Origin: Balanoglossus misakiensis
Lineage: Eukaryota > Hemichordata
Assembly (NCBI GenBank): GCA_040954595.2
Contig: CM082581.2
Location: 868,001 to 932,000 of the forward strand
Reading direction: 5' to 3'
Length of the DNA stretch: 64,000 bases
Shown here: in pieces, positions 46,529-57,320 of the stretch
Position numbering within the stretch: position 1 is the first letter of the stretch
How the letters are laid out: every line of letters begins with the position of its first letter
Notes under the pieces: generated by a model
The model's input: only the letters and a program-made list of their open reading frames with translations
Told to the model about the DNA's origin: nothing
Databases searched by the model: none
Made by a program: the position numbers and the translations under genes

Positions 46529-47332
46529 ATGGCGGCCGCACTACAAACGCCCTTCACAGCCCCAAAGATGGAATGGGACGCGCCAGATCTAGCAATAGCC
46601 TTCAGTCGTTTTCGTCAAAAATGTGAGTTAACATTTAAGACAGCACTTAAAGATGCTAATGAAGAGAAAGCTAGCTACATACTTCTATGGTCCGGTGAAC
46701 CAGGTCTTGACAAATACAACAGTTGGTCGTTTGAAAATGAAGACCAGCGGAAAGACCCCACAGTACTATTCGACAAATTTTCCGAACACTTAGAGCCGAA
46801 GTCGAATCATCGCATACATAGATACCAATTCCAAGATATGAGACAAGACCCTGGAGAACCAGTTGATGATTTCTTTTCGAAATTGAAAAATGAAGCCGCC
46901 AAATGCAAATTTGGGGATACAAAAGAACAGGAAGCAAGACTCGTAGATCAGTTGATATGGGGGATCTGTCACCAAGAAATACAGAAGAAACTTATTGGGC
47001 GTGATGAGAAACTGACCTTGAAGGAGGCGCTCGATATAGCTAGAGGTCACGAAGCCACAACAAAACACATGAAAACGCTCACAAATTGCCATATTGCTAA
47101 TCCTGTGGATAGCAAAGCTGTCAACACAGTAAAAAGGCAGCCCAACAAGACACACCCCAAACAATGTAAGCATTTCGGAAAAAAGCATGACACCTCAGTG
47201 AAAAGTAACTGCCCAGCATATGGCTCGAAATGCCGAAATTGTGGGAAACCTAATCACTGGCAGGCGGTATGCCGTTCCAAAACCAGCTCAAGCGAACCGA
47301 AGTCAGAGACGAGGTGGAAAACCAATCCATAA
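46529..47332 (+). CDS. gag: Gag polyprotein
   Basis: 267 codons starting in a good context (GACAAGATGG). The N-terminal 190 residues are a capsid-like helical region (retrotransposon gag pattern, W.....EP......W.F..ED near residues 51-80 and F......E near 90-95). A basic linker leads to one zinc knuckle, C-x2-C-x4-H-x4-C, at about residues 234-247 (CRNCGKPNHWQAVC). The end overlaps pol, which lies in the +1 frame relative to gag; the pol frame is open from 47202, so a frameshift between 47202 and 47329 would make Gag-Pol. The frame is intact and probably functional. Confidence 0.9.
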   Translation: MAAALQTPFTAPKMEWDAPDLAIAFSRFRQKCELTFKTALKDANEEKASYILLWSGEPGLDKYNSWSFENEDQRKDPTVLFDKFSEHLEPKSNHRIHRYQFQDMRQDPGEPVDDFFSKLKNEAAKCKFGDTKEQEARLVDQLIWGICHQEIQKKLIGRDEKLTLKEALDIARGHEATTKHMKTLTNCHIANPVDSKAVNTVKRQPNKTHPKQCKHFGKKHDTSVKSNCPAYGSKCRNCGKPNHWQAVCRSKTSSSEPKSETRWKTNP

Positions 47333-50315
47333 TGTGACACGCTCGAGCAGCAACATGCATCAAATAGATGATGAAGTCCTAGATGTTGGTACTATCGAAA
47401 TAAATGCATTGGACAACATCAACAGACAAGAAGAAATATACACGAAACTGACAATCACACAGAGCGAAAAGAAAAGGAAAGTAGCACTGAGATGCAAGAT
47501 TGATACCGGTGCACAGAGCAATATACTGCCCCTCTGCCTTTTCAAGATCATATTTCCAGAGAAACTGGATAAACACGGGCACTTGAAGGAAAATAAAACA
47601 ATCCTTACCGCATATGGAGGTTCCAAAATCAAACAGCTTGGCACCATCGTCATTCCATGTGAACATAGAGAGAGGAAAATCAGATGCCTCTTCTATGTAA
47701 CTGACGCCGCAGGCCTAGCCATTTTAGGGTTAAAGGCAAGCAGGGCCTTAAACCTGATACAAATAAACTGTTCAGTAGAAGCCATACAAGTGCAGGCGAG
47801 CCCAGAGTGCAAGACAGCACAGCCTGGAAGAAATGTGGAAGTGGAAAAGAGAAAGATGAACGAACAGAAGCCAGCAGGAAGAAACAGAAACCCTGCAGAT
47901 GACTACATAGACAGTAATACACCCATCAGGGACCGCCCTCCCATAAAGAACAAAGAACAGTTGCTGAGGATGTACCCTGATTGCTTTGACGACGTGGTCG
48001 GATGTTTTGAAAACTACACATACCACATCACTCTTGATCCAGAAGTACAACCAGTAGTACACCCTGCCCGCAGAGTTCCATTAGAACTAATGGATAGACT
48101 CAAAACCGAGCTGCAGGAGATGGAAGATAAGCAAATCATCGCCAAAGTGAACCAGCCTACGAACTGGGTCAATTCTCTTGTTGTCCGGGAGAAAGACAAT
48201 GGAAGACTTCGCATTTGTCTGGACCCGAAGGACTTGAACAAAGCCATTAAAAGGGATCATTACCCTACACCCACATTGGAGGAGATTACCCCAAAGTTGG
48301 CAGGCGCAACACTTTTCAGCAAGCTAGACGCGCGGAACGGATACTGGAATGTAAAGATCGATGAAGAATCATCCTTCCTGACGACCTTTAACACACCATA
48401 TGGCCGTTACAGATTCCTACGAATGCCATTTGGGCTAAGGATGAGCCAAGATGTGTTTCAATTCAAAATTGATGAAACATACAGAGAGTGTGAAGGTGCA
48501 GTCGGCATTGCAGACGATATACAAGTCTTAGGATCAGGAGAGCGACACCATGACCTGCATCTACACGAAGCCATGGAACGAACCAGGAAAGCAGGCATTA
48601 AACTGAACAAAGAGAAATGCTACATCAAGACAAAAGAATGTAGTTTCTTTGGCATGTTATACACAGAAGACGGAGTTAAACCCAACCCAGAAAAGGTCAA
48701 GGCGATAGAGATGATGCATCCGCCTAGAGACAAGACCGAACTGCGCACATTCCTCGGAATGGTGAACTACATGGGTTCATTCATACCCAGATTAGCTGAA
48801 CACACAGCACCACTGAGAGAGCTCATCAGAGACGACACTGAGTTTGAGTGGTCTCCGACACACACAAAGTCTTTCAATATGATCAAGGACCTGATCAGCA
48901 CAAAGACTACACTTGCTTACTACGACCGTAAGAAGCCTGTCACTCTACAAGTCGACGCATCGGGAAAGGGAATCGGAGCGGTGCTCATACAGGAACAGAG
49001 ACCTATAGCATTTGCGTCCAAGGCCCTGACACCAGCGGAAACCCGATACGCCAATATAGAAAGAGAACTACTCGCGGTAGTCTACGGATGTGAGAAGTTT
49101 CGCACATATCTCTACGGCAGAAGTTTCATAGTAGAGAGTGATCATCGACCGTTGGAGCAAATTCAGAGGAAGAATTTGACCAAGGCACCACCCCGATTAC
49201 AGAGAATGCTGTTGCGCATACAGCCGTATGATTTCACCATACACTACAAGCCAGGCAAACAGATGATACTTGCCGACGCACTATCTAGACTGTCACCACA
49301 AGATCAGAACGAAATCAGTGACATGAAAGTCCAGATACACCACCTGGTGAAGATCACACCAATGAGACAGATGGAGATCAAAGAAGAAACTACCAAAGAT
49401 GAAATTCTTCAATTATTGATCCAGCAAGTCCTGAAAGGATGGCCAGATAGCATCAAGGACATTCACGCTGATATTCGACCCTACTGGTCTATTCGAGACG
49501 ATATCGCTATCGAAGATGGTATTATCCTGATAGGCAGCCGACTCCTCATACCAGCAGTAATGAGAGATGAAATGCTACAACGCATTCATAGCAGTCACCT
49601 GGGGATCGAGAAATGCAAGCTGAGAGCCAGATCCAGCGTGTACTGGCCTGGAATTTGTAAAGATATAGAGAGACTAGTAACAGGATGCAACGCGTGCCAG
49701 AAATTCCAGAATTCCCAGCAGAAGGAACCGATGATTCCAATGGAAATTCCACCACGACCGTGGCACACAATTGGAGCAGACCTATTCTACGTGAACCAAA
49801 CATGGTACATGATAGTTGCTGACTACTACTCCAAGTTCCCCTTCATTAGGAAACTTGAAGACCTCAGAGCCAGTACCATTATGAGAGCCCTCCGAATTCT
49901 ATTTGCAGAGCAAGGAATACCCGAGAAACTAGTTTGTGACAACGGATCTCAGTTTACAGCTAGAGACTTCCACAGCCTAACTGAGAAGTATGGTTTTGCG
50001 ATAGTCACATCATCACCATACTATCCCAAAGGGCACGGTTTTATCGAGCGACATGTACAGACCGTGAAGAACATCCTGATGAAGTGCAAAGAGTCCGGAG
50101 ATGATCCGAATCTAGCATTGTTGGCACTTCGCGCGACTCCATTGAAGTCCAACATACCATCACCAGCTGAGTTGCTGAACAGCAGAGCATACAAGACAAC
50201 TCTCCCAGCCAAAATTCACCCAGCAAGAAACGGGGAGGAAGTTCGTCAATACCTGACATCTCAACAGCAGGCCCAGACTTCCAGCCACGACCAGCACTCC
50301 AGACAACTACCATAA
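47220..50315 (+). CDS. pol: Pol polyprotein: protease, RT, RNase H, integrase core
   Basis: 1031 codons. Aspartic protease DTG at about residue 94-97; reverse transcriptase about 265-440 with LRMPFGL and the catalytic motif as IADD (residue about 432) in place of the more usual YIDD; RNase H from about 577 (VDASGKGIG); integrase zinc region about 789-830 (H..H......C..C) and DDE core with Asp about 852, Asp about 906 (CDNGSQF) and Glu about 942. The ATG at 47220 need not be used if Pol is made by frameshifting from Gag. The frame ends at TAA 50313-50315, but the same frame is open beyond and encodes the integrase tail, so this stop truncates the protein. Confidence 0.9.
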   Translation: MARNAEIVGNLITGRRYAVPKPAQANRSQRRGGKPIHNVTRSSSNMHQIDDEVLDVGTIEINALDNINRQEEIYTKLTITQSEKKRKVALRCKIDTGAQSNILPLCLFKIIFPEKLDKHGHLKENKTILTAYGGSKIKQLGTIVIPCEHRERKIRCLFYVTDAAGLAILGLKASRALNLIQINCSVEAIQVQASPECKTAQPGRNVEVEKRKMNEQKPAGRNRNPADDYIDSNTPIRDRPPIKNKEQLLRMYPDCFDDVVGCFENYTYHITLDPEVQPVVHPARRVPLELMDRLKTELQEMEDKQIIAKVNQPTNWVNSLVVREKDNGRLRICLDPKDLNKAIKRDHYPTPTLEEITPKLAGATLFSKLDARNGYWNVKIDEESSFLTTFNTPYGRYRFLRMPFGLRMSQDVFQFKIDETYRECEGAVGIADDIQVLGSGERHHDLHLHEAMERTRKAGIKLNKEKCYIKTKECSFFGMLYTEDGVKPNPEKVKAIEMMHPPRDKTELRTFLGMVNYMGSFIPRLAEHTAPLRELIRDDTEFEWSPTHTKSFNMIKDLISTKTTLAYYDRKKPVTLQVDASGKGIGAVLIQEQRPIAFASKALTPAETRYANIERELLAVVYGCEKFRTYLYGRSFIVESDHRPLEQIQRKNLTKAPPRLQRMLLRIQPYDFTIHYKPGKQMILADALSRLSPQDQNEISDMKVQIHHLVKITPMRQMEIKEETTKDEILQLLIQQVLKGWPDSIKDIHADIRPYWSIRDDIAIEDGIILIGSRLLIPAVMRDEMLQRIHSSHLGIEKCKLRARSSVYWPGICKDIERLVTGCNACQKFQNSQQKEPMIPMEIPPRPWHTIGADLFYVNQTWYMIVADYYSKFPFIRKLEDLRASTIMRALRILFAEQGIPEKLVCDNGSQFTARDFHSLTEKYGFAIVTSSPYYPKGHGFIERHVQTVKNILMKCKESGDDPNLALLALRATPLKSNIPSPAELLNSRAYKTTLPAKIHPARNGEEVRQYLTSQQQAQTSSHDQHSRQLP

Positions 50316-50657
50316 TTGCTGACAGGTCAACAAGTCCATGTACAAAACCCAATCAGCAAAACATGGAGTCCAGCGAGAGTTGTAGCCCCAGCAAACACAC
50401 CTAGGTCCTACACCGTGAAGTTAGACAACGGGAAACAAATGCGACGCAACAGGATCCACCTGAAACCAGTCAGCGCAGAACTGAAACCAGCACAGACAGG
50501 GATGGATCAACACAATATTGCACCAGCAGTCACAGAGGGAACACCGCCTCAACAACCCGCAACGCCAGCGTCACCAGCCCAAGAATCGTTGAGATCAACA
50601 CGAACCAGAACAAATATACAAAAGCCGTCTCGATACAAAGATTATGTGACTGATTGA
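50316..50657 (+). pseudogene. Integrase C-terminal tail after an in-frame stop
   Basis: The frame, identical to pol, continues for 113 codons from a TTG (no ATG nearby). The peptide has the SH3-like, DNA-binding integrase tail pattern (QQVHVQNP ... W.PARVV ... RSYTVKLDNGKQMRRNRIHL) and a Pro/Thr/Gln-rich end before its own stop. It is cut off by the TAA at 50313. The element is otherwise intact. Confidence 0.85.
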
Positions 50658-50863
50658 TAGCTTTTTCTGATATTGAGATACGCCATTTGTTCCACAGAAA
50701 GTTGAGTTATACAGAGGAAAATTTATCACATTTTTCCCAGAGTATTTTTCATGTTCGTTGCGTTTGATTTTGACAAAGACTGATTCAAGATGAATGCAGA
50801 GTTTGCACAGGACAATTCACAGTGACATTCGTATTCAAAAAAAGTTTTGAAACAATTTATCTT

Positions 50864-50876
50864 AAAGAAGAGGGGA
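50864..50876 (+). promoter_or_regulatory. Polypurine tract
   Basis: AAAGAAGAGGGGA immediately upstream of the 3' LTR, the expected plus-strand primer site. It is repeated at 54875-54887 in the duplicate. Confidence 0.85.
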
Positions 50877-51080
50877 TGTAGTATTCTGACAGCTACGATC
50901 AATATAGCGCCCTCTAGTGTTGCATTGTTGGTGTTCCACTTGTTTATGAATTGCTGTACGACGTCACTTCCGCCCAGATAAGGCGAAGCACATTGTTGAG
51001 TCTTTTCAGCCGATCAATAAATAGGTTGTTGTTATACCTTATGATCGCATTATTATTCCCATGTTGATGGAAACATAACA
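50877..51080 (+). repeat. 3' LTR
   Basis: Identical in all 204 positions to the 5' LTR by direct comparison. Confidence 0.95.
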
Positions 51081-51611
51081 GGGGGGACACCAACATCGTA
51101 GTCAGTGAGGTCATCTATGGTGGTGGGCGCGTCTTCCACTCAGCACTCCTCCGCGCACGCTTGGGGGATAAAAAATGCATCAAAAACCCCTGGCGCGTCC
51201 TCGCTCCCCCTGCGTCGATGGATTCTGTGCGACTGCTTCCGCCCCCGTCCTCTCTGGTTGCTGTGTCCGGATTGATGATGTTTTCCGGTGAGGTCGGATT
51301 TCCCGGAATTCTTCCTGTCGTGATTGGGATACCCACCTCAGCAGTATGCTAAGGACACGCCAGTGGATGAGAATCGCTGGTGTGGTGGGGGAGCTCAGTC
51401 GGAACCTGTTTTTGTTCTCTCTCTGAGTGTATAATTTTATATTTATTGTATTTTATTTTATTTTGATGTTTACATTTATATGTATGTTCATGTTGTAGTT
51501 GTAACTCTTTACATTTGGATTCCTTAGTGTTTAGTGGATAAAGTGATAAACCTCTTGCAATTTCTTAAATTACCACTCACTAAGGATTTTATATTTTCTC
51601 TTTTCTCCTAG

Positions 51612-51929
51612 GTATCAACATACGAGGGCTTATGGAATATTACAGATCAAATTTCCCTAAAGAATCTGTGTTTCCAAAGATGCACCTTCTTGAATGTCAT
51701 GTTGTCAGTCAAATTGAAATGACAAATATGGGGCTGGGTTTTCTAGGTGAGCAAGGTATTGAGGTCATTCACCATCACTTCAACACAGCAGAGAGGAGTT
51801 ATGCCTCAATGCCAAATGCCAAATGACGTAGACAGGTTGAAGTGCATGGTGAAAGATCATCATATCAGGAATCACCCAGGAAACCCTAAACCACCTATAA
51901 GGAAAAGGGCTCGCAAAGATAGCAGCTAA
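51612..51929 (+). pseudogene. Transposase-like C-terminal exon, frameshifted
   Basis: An acceptor-like tract (TTTTCTCCTAG) ends at about 51611. The frame then encodes a motif set I associate with a family of invertebrate transposon proteins: YYRSNFP, FPKMHLLECHVV, GLGFLGEQGIEVIHHHFN and a C-terminal basic tail. A 7-bp tandem duplication (ATGCCAA at 51809-51815 and 51816-51822) shifts the frame by +1, so the natural tail (VDRLKCMVKDHH ... RKRARKDSS) lies in the next frame and ends at 51929. No upstream exon is seen. Family name not assigned. Confidence 0.65.
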
Positions 51930-53400
51930 ATGTTTAAGATGAAGTGATATGCATGCACTTTGCTAAAGAAAAGAATAAATGGTTAAAAAAGTACAAGTTT
52001 TGTCAGTAATCATTTCTTGTGATGTTTGGATGTAGTTCATAGAGGTGTGAGTGTATGGATCGGAACACACATATATACCGGTATATATTTATATAAGTGT
52101 GTGTGTGTGTGCCCATGTGTCTAAATATTACATATATACATATATATAGATATGTGTCTATATATATATATATAGATATAGATATATATATATACAATCC
52201 CCTATTGTCATATTTTTTAGTATATCCAGTGAACAGATCCCACCAAATGGTTCATGGTATGTCCAACAAAACAAGAGCAATGATTTTTTAAGGTCGTGGC
52301 CAAAAACATTAATTAAAAATATAATTTAATTGAAAAAATCTATGAATTTAAAAGTGAAATAATATAAATTTTCAAACTACATACATTTTTTTTTAAACTT
52401 GTACTTTTAAAATGTGTATTGTATTAAATTTGTGACCACAGCACAGATCAGGATTGCCATATGAATATCGCCCTCTATCGATGTAATTTGGTAAGGTTTG
52501 TGAGTTTGTATTTCTTTACTCCAACTAGAATTCAGGCTGAATACGGCTGTGTCGACCAATGCAGAGCGAAGTTGTCAAAATCGACGAAACAAAGCGAGAA
52601 AATGGCAATTTGCGCTGTCGACATATTTCTTCTCCTGCCTCGAATTATCAATCCCATGGAACCCCCCCCCCCCCCCGGCGCGCCCGAAAAAAATATATAT
52701 CAATCAGGGATCATCATAAAACTCGACTATGAATCGGACATGAAATCAAACTCGACGATGGAAAAGCAGCCGATTCAGAGATAAACGCATCCCGATAGGA
52801 TGAGAACTCCGCCATGTGACTTCATCTAATTTCTCTGCAAACATGGAGGGGTTGTACGTTGGTAATGTGTTTACAAAGCAAAGTTAAGACATAAGTCCGA
52901 ACATGACCGTGGTCCGAAGCTTGGACACTCTTATCAAACAGAGCAGTACAGTGTGTGGAGACATCGCCCGTAAGACACACCACCGGCCCTGCCACACTGA
53001 GCTGCAATATGCTCTTGGCTCGTAGCCGTCCCAGTCGGTAACAAGTCGTTACGGCACTTATTCTTATTGGTTCGGCCTTTAATGTACGCGACCCCGGCCG
53101 TTTCGTCCTAGCTGCAAACCGATTCTTCAATTTGCAGTTCAGTAAAGTTGGCGAACGGGATAGTCTGTTAACGGAAAACGCAGGCCTATACACAGTGCTG
53201 GCGAACGGGACAAAAGGCCACAATAAAAGCGAGCGTGTTGTCAGATCAGTGGGACTATCATAACACGAATACATAACATGTGGAAGGGCTAGGCCTAATT
53301 TTCTCCTGAGAAAGTTCAATTCGTGTTCTGTCGATGTGAAATTGCGTTTATTTAATGCTTTTTGTAATAACATTTATGACTTTCATTTATGGTGCGATTA
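51930..53400. other. AT-rich spacer with microsatellites
   Basis: Holds (TG)n and TATATA/TAGATA microsatellites at about 52077-52195 and C13 near 52663. A 183-codon minus-strand open frame (52822-53373) shows no domain and no coding-like composition that I can support. Confidence 0.45.
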
Positions 53401-53790
53401 TAATATCCGGAATATCATCGTATGTCACAACAATGCACTTCGAAGACTTCTTGGTCACCCGGACACGAAAGTGCCTCTAAAATATTTGTTCTAAACGCCG
53501 TAAACTGCTTCTCCGTCATGAGAAGAAAAGTCGCTTTTAATTTTTCTGTTCGTCTCTGTACTAGTCCCAATGTTTTGATCAATCGTCTTGTCTCATGAGA
53601 TATGCGCTTTTATGGACTACATACCCACTGGATTGACATTTTACATTGATTCTTAAAACTATTATATTTTTTACATTTATTTTATTTATTACTTTTCTAG
53701 TGTTTTTGTCAGTTTTTGTAACCTATTTCTATGGACGGTTGTGTCTGAAATAAAGATAAATAATAATCATAATAATAATAAAATAATAAT
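53400..53790 (+). pseudogene. LINE 3' end relic
   Basis: Encodes the end of a LINE ORF2 (VCHNNALRRLLGHP ... then FLFVSVL) broken by stops, followed by a short untranslated region with AATAAAG-type sequence and a terminal (AATAAT)n microsatellite, as at the tails of many CR1/L2/RTE-like elements. Only the last few hundred bases are present. Confidence 0.65.
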
Positions 53791-54598
53791 TACGATCCCG
53801 AGATTACGATAAGCATAGGGACATTATAACGAGCCAACGTGAAACTGACATGGAAACGATCGACAGTACGGTAGAGCACAGTGACTGCTGGTAGAGCGAG
53901 CGTGTTGCTGTGCGGGAGGCATTTACCATGTTTGTTTACAACACACACTGAAATTTGTGTTCTTAGGGCAATTTTTGGTGTATTGGGTCTTAATTAGGCG
54001 CTTGGGTCCCTACTGTAATTACTGGAGTTTTTTTTTCTTTTTTCTTGAGTCATTTTAATTTTTTGTTCACCTAGATCTCAGAAACTGCGCTTCTGAACCT
54101 TGGCATATAAAGGTTGGCAAACACATCTGGTCACTGATAACATACTTTGTATAAATAGTGGGACTTTTTTGTTTTGGTTATGTAAATGTCTCCATACACA
54201 ATATTTTTAGCCTGTCAATATGATTTTTCCACAGCGGACACAATGTGTGTTTGTGCTGTGGTGAATCTAGGATCAGAGATTTGAGTTCATTTTTGCCGGT
54301 GGTCTCCACTTTAAGGGCCTTTTGATAATGAGAGGGACATTTTTTCTGTTGCCATTATGACAATCATACTAGTATACAAATATTCATAAAGTAAGGCAAG
54401 ATTGAGAGTAAGAATTGCAGAGAATTCCATTGCAGTTTTAGTCTGTACACTGCACTGCAATTACACCCCATGTAAAGTGTAGGAATAAAATTGTGCTATC
54501 TAATCTTTTTTTCGGTGTGATCATGATTATCAATGATGATTTGTGAAGCATTTTCCAATATTTTACAATGTGAGCTGCTGTTCTGAGTCAATGATCTG
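53791..54598. other. No gene recognised before the gap
   Basis: AT-rich single-copy-looking sequence with short frames only. Confidence 0.4.
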
Positions 54599-54698
54599 NN
54601 NNNNNNNNNNNNNNNNNNNNNNNNNNNNNNNNNNNNNNNNNNNNNNNNNNNNNNNNNNNNNNNNNNNNNNNNNNNNNNNNNNNNNNNNNNNNNNNNNN
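54599..54698. other. Assembly gap (100 N)
   Basis: Exactly 100 Ns, a placeholder length. Confidence 1.
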
Positions 54699-55421
54699 TG
54701 TTCCACAGAAAGTTGAGTTATACAGAGGAAAATTTATCACATTTTTCCCAGAGTATTTTTCATGTTCGTTGCGTTTGATTTTGACAAAGACTGATTCAAG
54801 ATGAATGCAGAGTTTGCACAGGACAATTCACAGTGACATTCGTATTCAAAAAGAGTTTTGAAACAATTTATCTTAAAGAAGAGGGGATGTAGTATTCTGA
54901 CAGCTACGATCAATATAGCGCCCTCTAGTGTTGCATTGTTGGTGTTCCACTTGTTTATGAATTGCTGTACGACGTCACTTCCGCCCAGATAAGGCGAAGC
55001 ACATTGTTGAGTCTTTTCAGCCGATCAATAAATAGGTTGTTGTTATACCTTATGATCGCATTATTATTCCCATGTTGATGGAAACATAACAGGGGGGACA
55101 CCAACATCGTAGTCAGTGAGGTCATCTATGGTGGTGGGCGCGTCTTCCACTTGGCACTCCTCCGCGCACGCTTGGGGGATAAAAAATGCATCAAACACCC
55201 CTGGCGCGTCCTCGCTCCCCCTGCGTCGATGGATTCTGTGCGACTGCTTCCGCCCCCGTCCTCTCTGGTTGCTGTGTCCGGATTGATGATGTTTTCCGGT
55301 GAGGTCGGATTTCCCGGAATTCTTCCTGTCGTGATTGGGATACCCACCTCAGCAGTATGCTAAGGACACGCCAGTGGATGAGAATCGCTGGTGTGGTGGG
55401 GGAGCTCAGTCGGAACCTGTT
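54699..55421 (+). repeat. Duplicated segment, copy 2, starting at the gap
   Basis: Repeats 50688-51410, including PPT, a full LTR (54888-55091) and 330 bp of downstream flank. It starts exactly at the gap edge, so the rest of a second LTR element may lie in the gap, or this is the other haplotype. Confidence 0.9.
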
Positions 55422-55534
55422 CGGCACCTCCCACCCCTGGAAGACGCACAGGCGCTTCATCATCACCATGGACTCCGGTGAACAAAAGGATTCCGTAGGG
55501 ATCCGTCCAGGTCCGCCCCTGCGGATATAGAAGT

Positions 55535-55705
55535 CTAGCAGGTCGGGTATTTCATTTCCTGGACCACACAGCCAGTATAGGTGAGTTTCTCTAACGCCTC
55601 CACCGCGTCCCGCTCGCGGAATACTACCGGCTTCTCAGTAAAAATAACTGGAAGGTGGCACTGAAAGGCGTGTTTCTTCAGTTTGCGCGTGGACCTCCGG
55701 CCTCC
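55535..55705 (-). pseudogene. Minus-strand coding relic, unknown
   Basis: An open minus-strand frame with protein-like composition (KLKKHAFQCHLPVIFTEKP, then RERDAVEALEKLTYTGCVV) ending in a TAG at 55535-55537. It lies downstream of the OB-fold-like segments on the same strand in GC-rich DNA. The family is not recognised. Another open minus-strand stretch (EDAPGVFDAFFIPQACAEEC-like, about 55100-55200) is in a different frame. Confidence 0.4.
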
Positions 55706-55765
55706 CGGGAACGGACATGGAGAAGGGCCTGATGAGTAATGTGGAACAGAGGATAGGGGGCTCCT

Positions 55766-56596
55766 TCAGGCCGGCCTGGCGCTCCTCCAGCGGCGTTCGT
55801 CTTCTTTGGGCGGTTCCGGCGTCGGATACCGGATCGGTGAGCGACGTCTGGGGCTGAGATCTCCCCAGCGTGAAAAGGATGGTCGTTCACGGGAAGGTGG
55901 GCGGTCCCGCCTTTCCTCTCGAGAACGCTCCGGTCGCGGCGACCGGGTTGGGGATCTGGACCTAGTAGGGCTGCCGGGGTGGCGTCGAAGTTCCCAGGGG
56001 ATTAGATATTCCCCCGCCTCCAACGTCGCCTCCAGCTCCAATGGGTTGATCAGTGACTGCAGCGGCAGCATTTCTTGGCGTGGGGGTGATGGCTCCTACA
56101 GCAGCCGTTGGTTTCCCCCGTCTCTCGCTACTGCTATTGGGGGTGATACACGGGTGCGGGGTGGGTCTGGCCCTTCCGACACCTCCATCGCCTGGTCCTT
56201 GTCACCACCGAGTACCTGTTTTTCCAGCTGCGGATCCCGGAAGATGCTCAAAGTTTCCTCCAGGTCGTCAGCTGCGGTGGTGGTTCTTGTGGGCTCTTGC
56301 GGGGAGATATGGCCAACGAATCCCCCACGTACGCGGCCTGGATTGAACTCCCGAGGTAGTGTGCAGGTTTTTATGGCTGCGTCGGATGGTACGGGCAGGT
56401 TGGCTTCGGTCTTTTCCTTCCCGTATACATGCATGGCCTCCTCCCGTACCGTGGACATCCATCCTATGTCGCCTAGAACCGTGGCTACCTGACAGTTCTC
56501 ACGGAGCATCAGGAACAGTATTTTATGTCTCACCTCCACTTCAGTTGTCGCTGTTGTATTTAATGTGGACGATGTTTTATATCTGTTGATAACCAA
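55766..56596 (-). pseudogene. GC-rich minus-strand gene body with Arg/Ser-rich end, one stop
   Basis: 166 codons from 56596, a TAG at 56096-56098, then the same frame continues to a stop at 55766 (275 codons in all). The start overlaps the OB-fold-like strand (TSSTLNTTATTEVEVRH). A donor-like GAG/GTGAGA within it may be the true exon end. The later part is rich in Arg, Ser, Pro and Glu (SPTRSRSPTRSPRPERS). GC content is clearly higher than in surrounding DNA. I read this as a decayed gene for a nucleic-acid-binding protein, probably mobile-element-borne; the family is not identified. Confidence 0.45.
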
Positions 56597-56690
56597 TGGG
56601 CCTAGTTTAACTGTGGCACCTACATCCAGTGGCAGCGCTGTTTTCTCACCCCAAAGGTTGACTTAAGCATCTCTTGTGCCATCAGTTATG
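56555..56690 (-). pseudogene. OB-fold-like exon, left copy
   Basis: The minus strand encodes KLTITDGT ... VNLWGEKTALPLDVGATVKL then a GPLVINRY strand, an order of strands like RPA-type single-strand-DNA-binding OB folds (DGT ... LWGE ... G..VKLG). A TAA sits between the DGTRDA and VNLWGE pieces. The homologous exon on the opposite strand is at 61105-61252. Confidence 0.45.
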
Positions 56691-56924
56691 GTCAGTTTAC
56701 GTCTCTTTGTAGAATTCGATGTATGTGTCACTGATTCATACTGTAGTGGAAATAAAATGGAAAACATTGAATGTTAATAATTACGAGTAGTAAATGTTGT
56801 GGAGAAATAGTGCAAGAGTGGTTGTTTTTTGTCAGTTGCTTTTTAAAATTTGAACTGCAAAATGATGAATCGATGGCAGTAATTTTGACCCGAGGTGAGT
56901 TGACAAGGCATGGTTGTATCATAT

Positions 56925-57320
56925 AAATGGATTTTCAATGTACGTGATCGCATGGAGGCTGCCATATTGGATTACATCCGAAGACATTCCCATTGGGCTT
57001 CGGTTGAATTCGGGAAAGGTCTCTAAAATGTAATGGGTCATTCAATTTTGTAGAGTAAATTTCTAAAAATGTAGAAGATGGGAGGTTAAGATACCCAAAA
57101 TGACTACGGCAAAAAAAAAGTCAGGCCCATAAGTTACGGGGTGCGATTATAACGTACCTTTGCTCTATCATAGAGGCAAATGGTATTATCTCTTCCAGTG
57201 GAAAAGTTCCAGAACGTTGCCATCCTGCTGCATACAAGGCACGCTAAACAGTTTCCCGTTGGCGGAATTCCGGATCTCGACATCCTCCATGAGGCGCAAT
57301 TTCAGTGCCACGCCTTGGCT
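56925..57320. repeat. Repeat shared with 60133-60600 (direct) and 60630-60850 (inverted)
   Basis: The box GATTTTCAATGTACGTGATC and following 390 bp recur in direct orientation at 60133. The first 200 bp recur inverted at 60630-60850. Confidence 0.85.

Larger units (their letters stand above)
46215..51080 (+). mobile_element. Ty3/Gypsy LTR retrotransposon, complete
   Basis: A 4866-bp element with two identical 204-bp LTRs (TG...CA ends), a primer-binding-site region directly after the 5' LTR, a polypurine tract before the 3' LTR, and gag and pol genes. It sits in a G-run (GGGG before, GGGGGG after), so the short target duplication cannot be read exactly. The pol order protease, RT, RNase H, integrase is Ty3/Gypsy. 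The short LTRs, single zinc knuckle and IADD in RT resemble the Mag/SURL group. Identical LTRs imply recent insertion. Confidence 0.95.
50688..51410 (+). repeat. Duplicated segment, copy 1 (LTR end plus flank)
   Basis: Same as 54699-55421 at a constant offset of 4011 bp with about four substitutions (three in the non-LTR flank, one before the LTR). After CGGAACCTGTT the two copies diverge completely. Confidence 0.9.

Noticed and set aside
52822-53373. 183-codon minus-strand frame
   Set aside because: No motif or splice support; basic, low-confidence composition.
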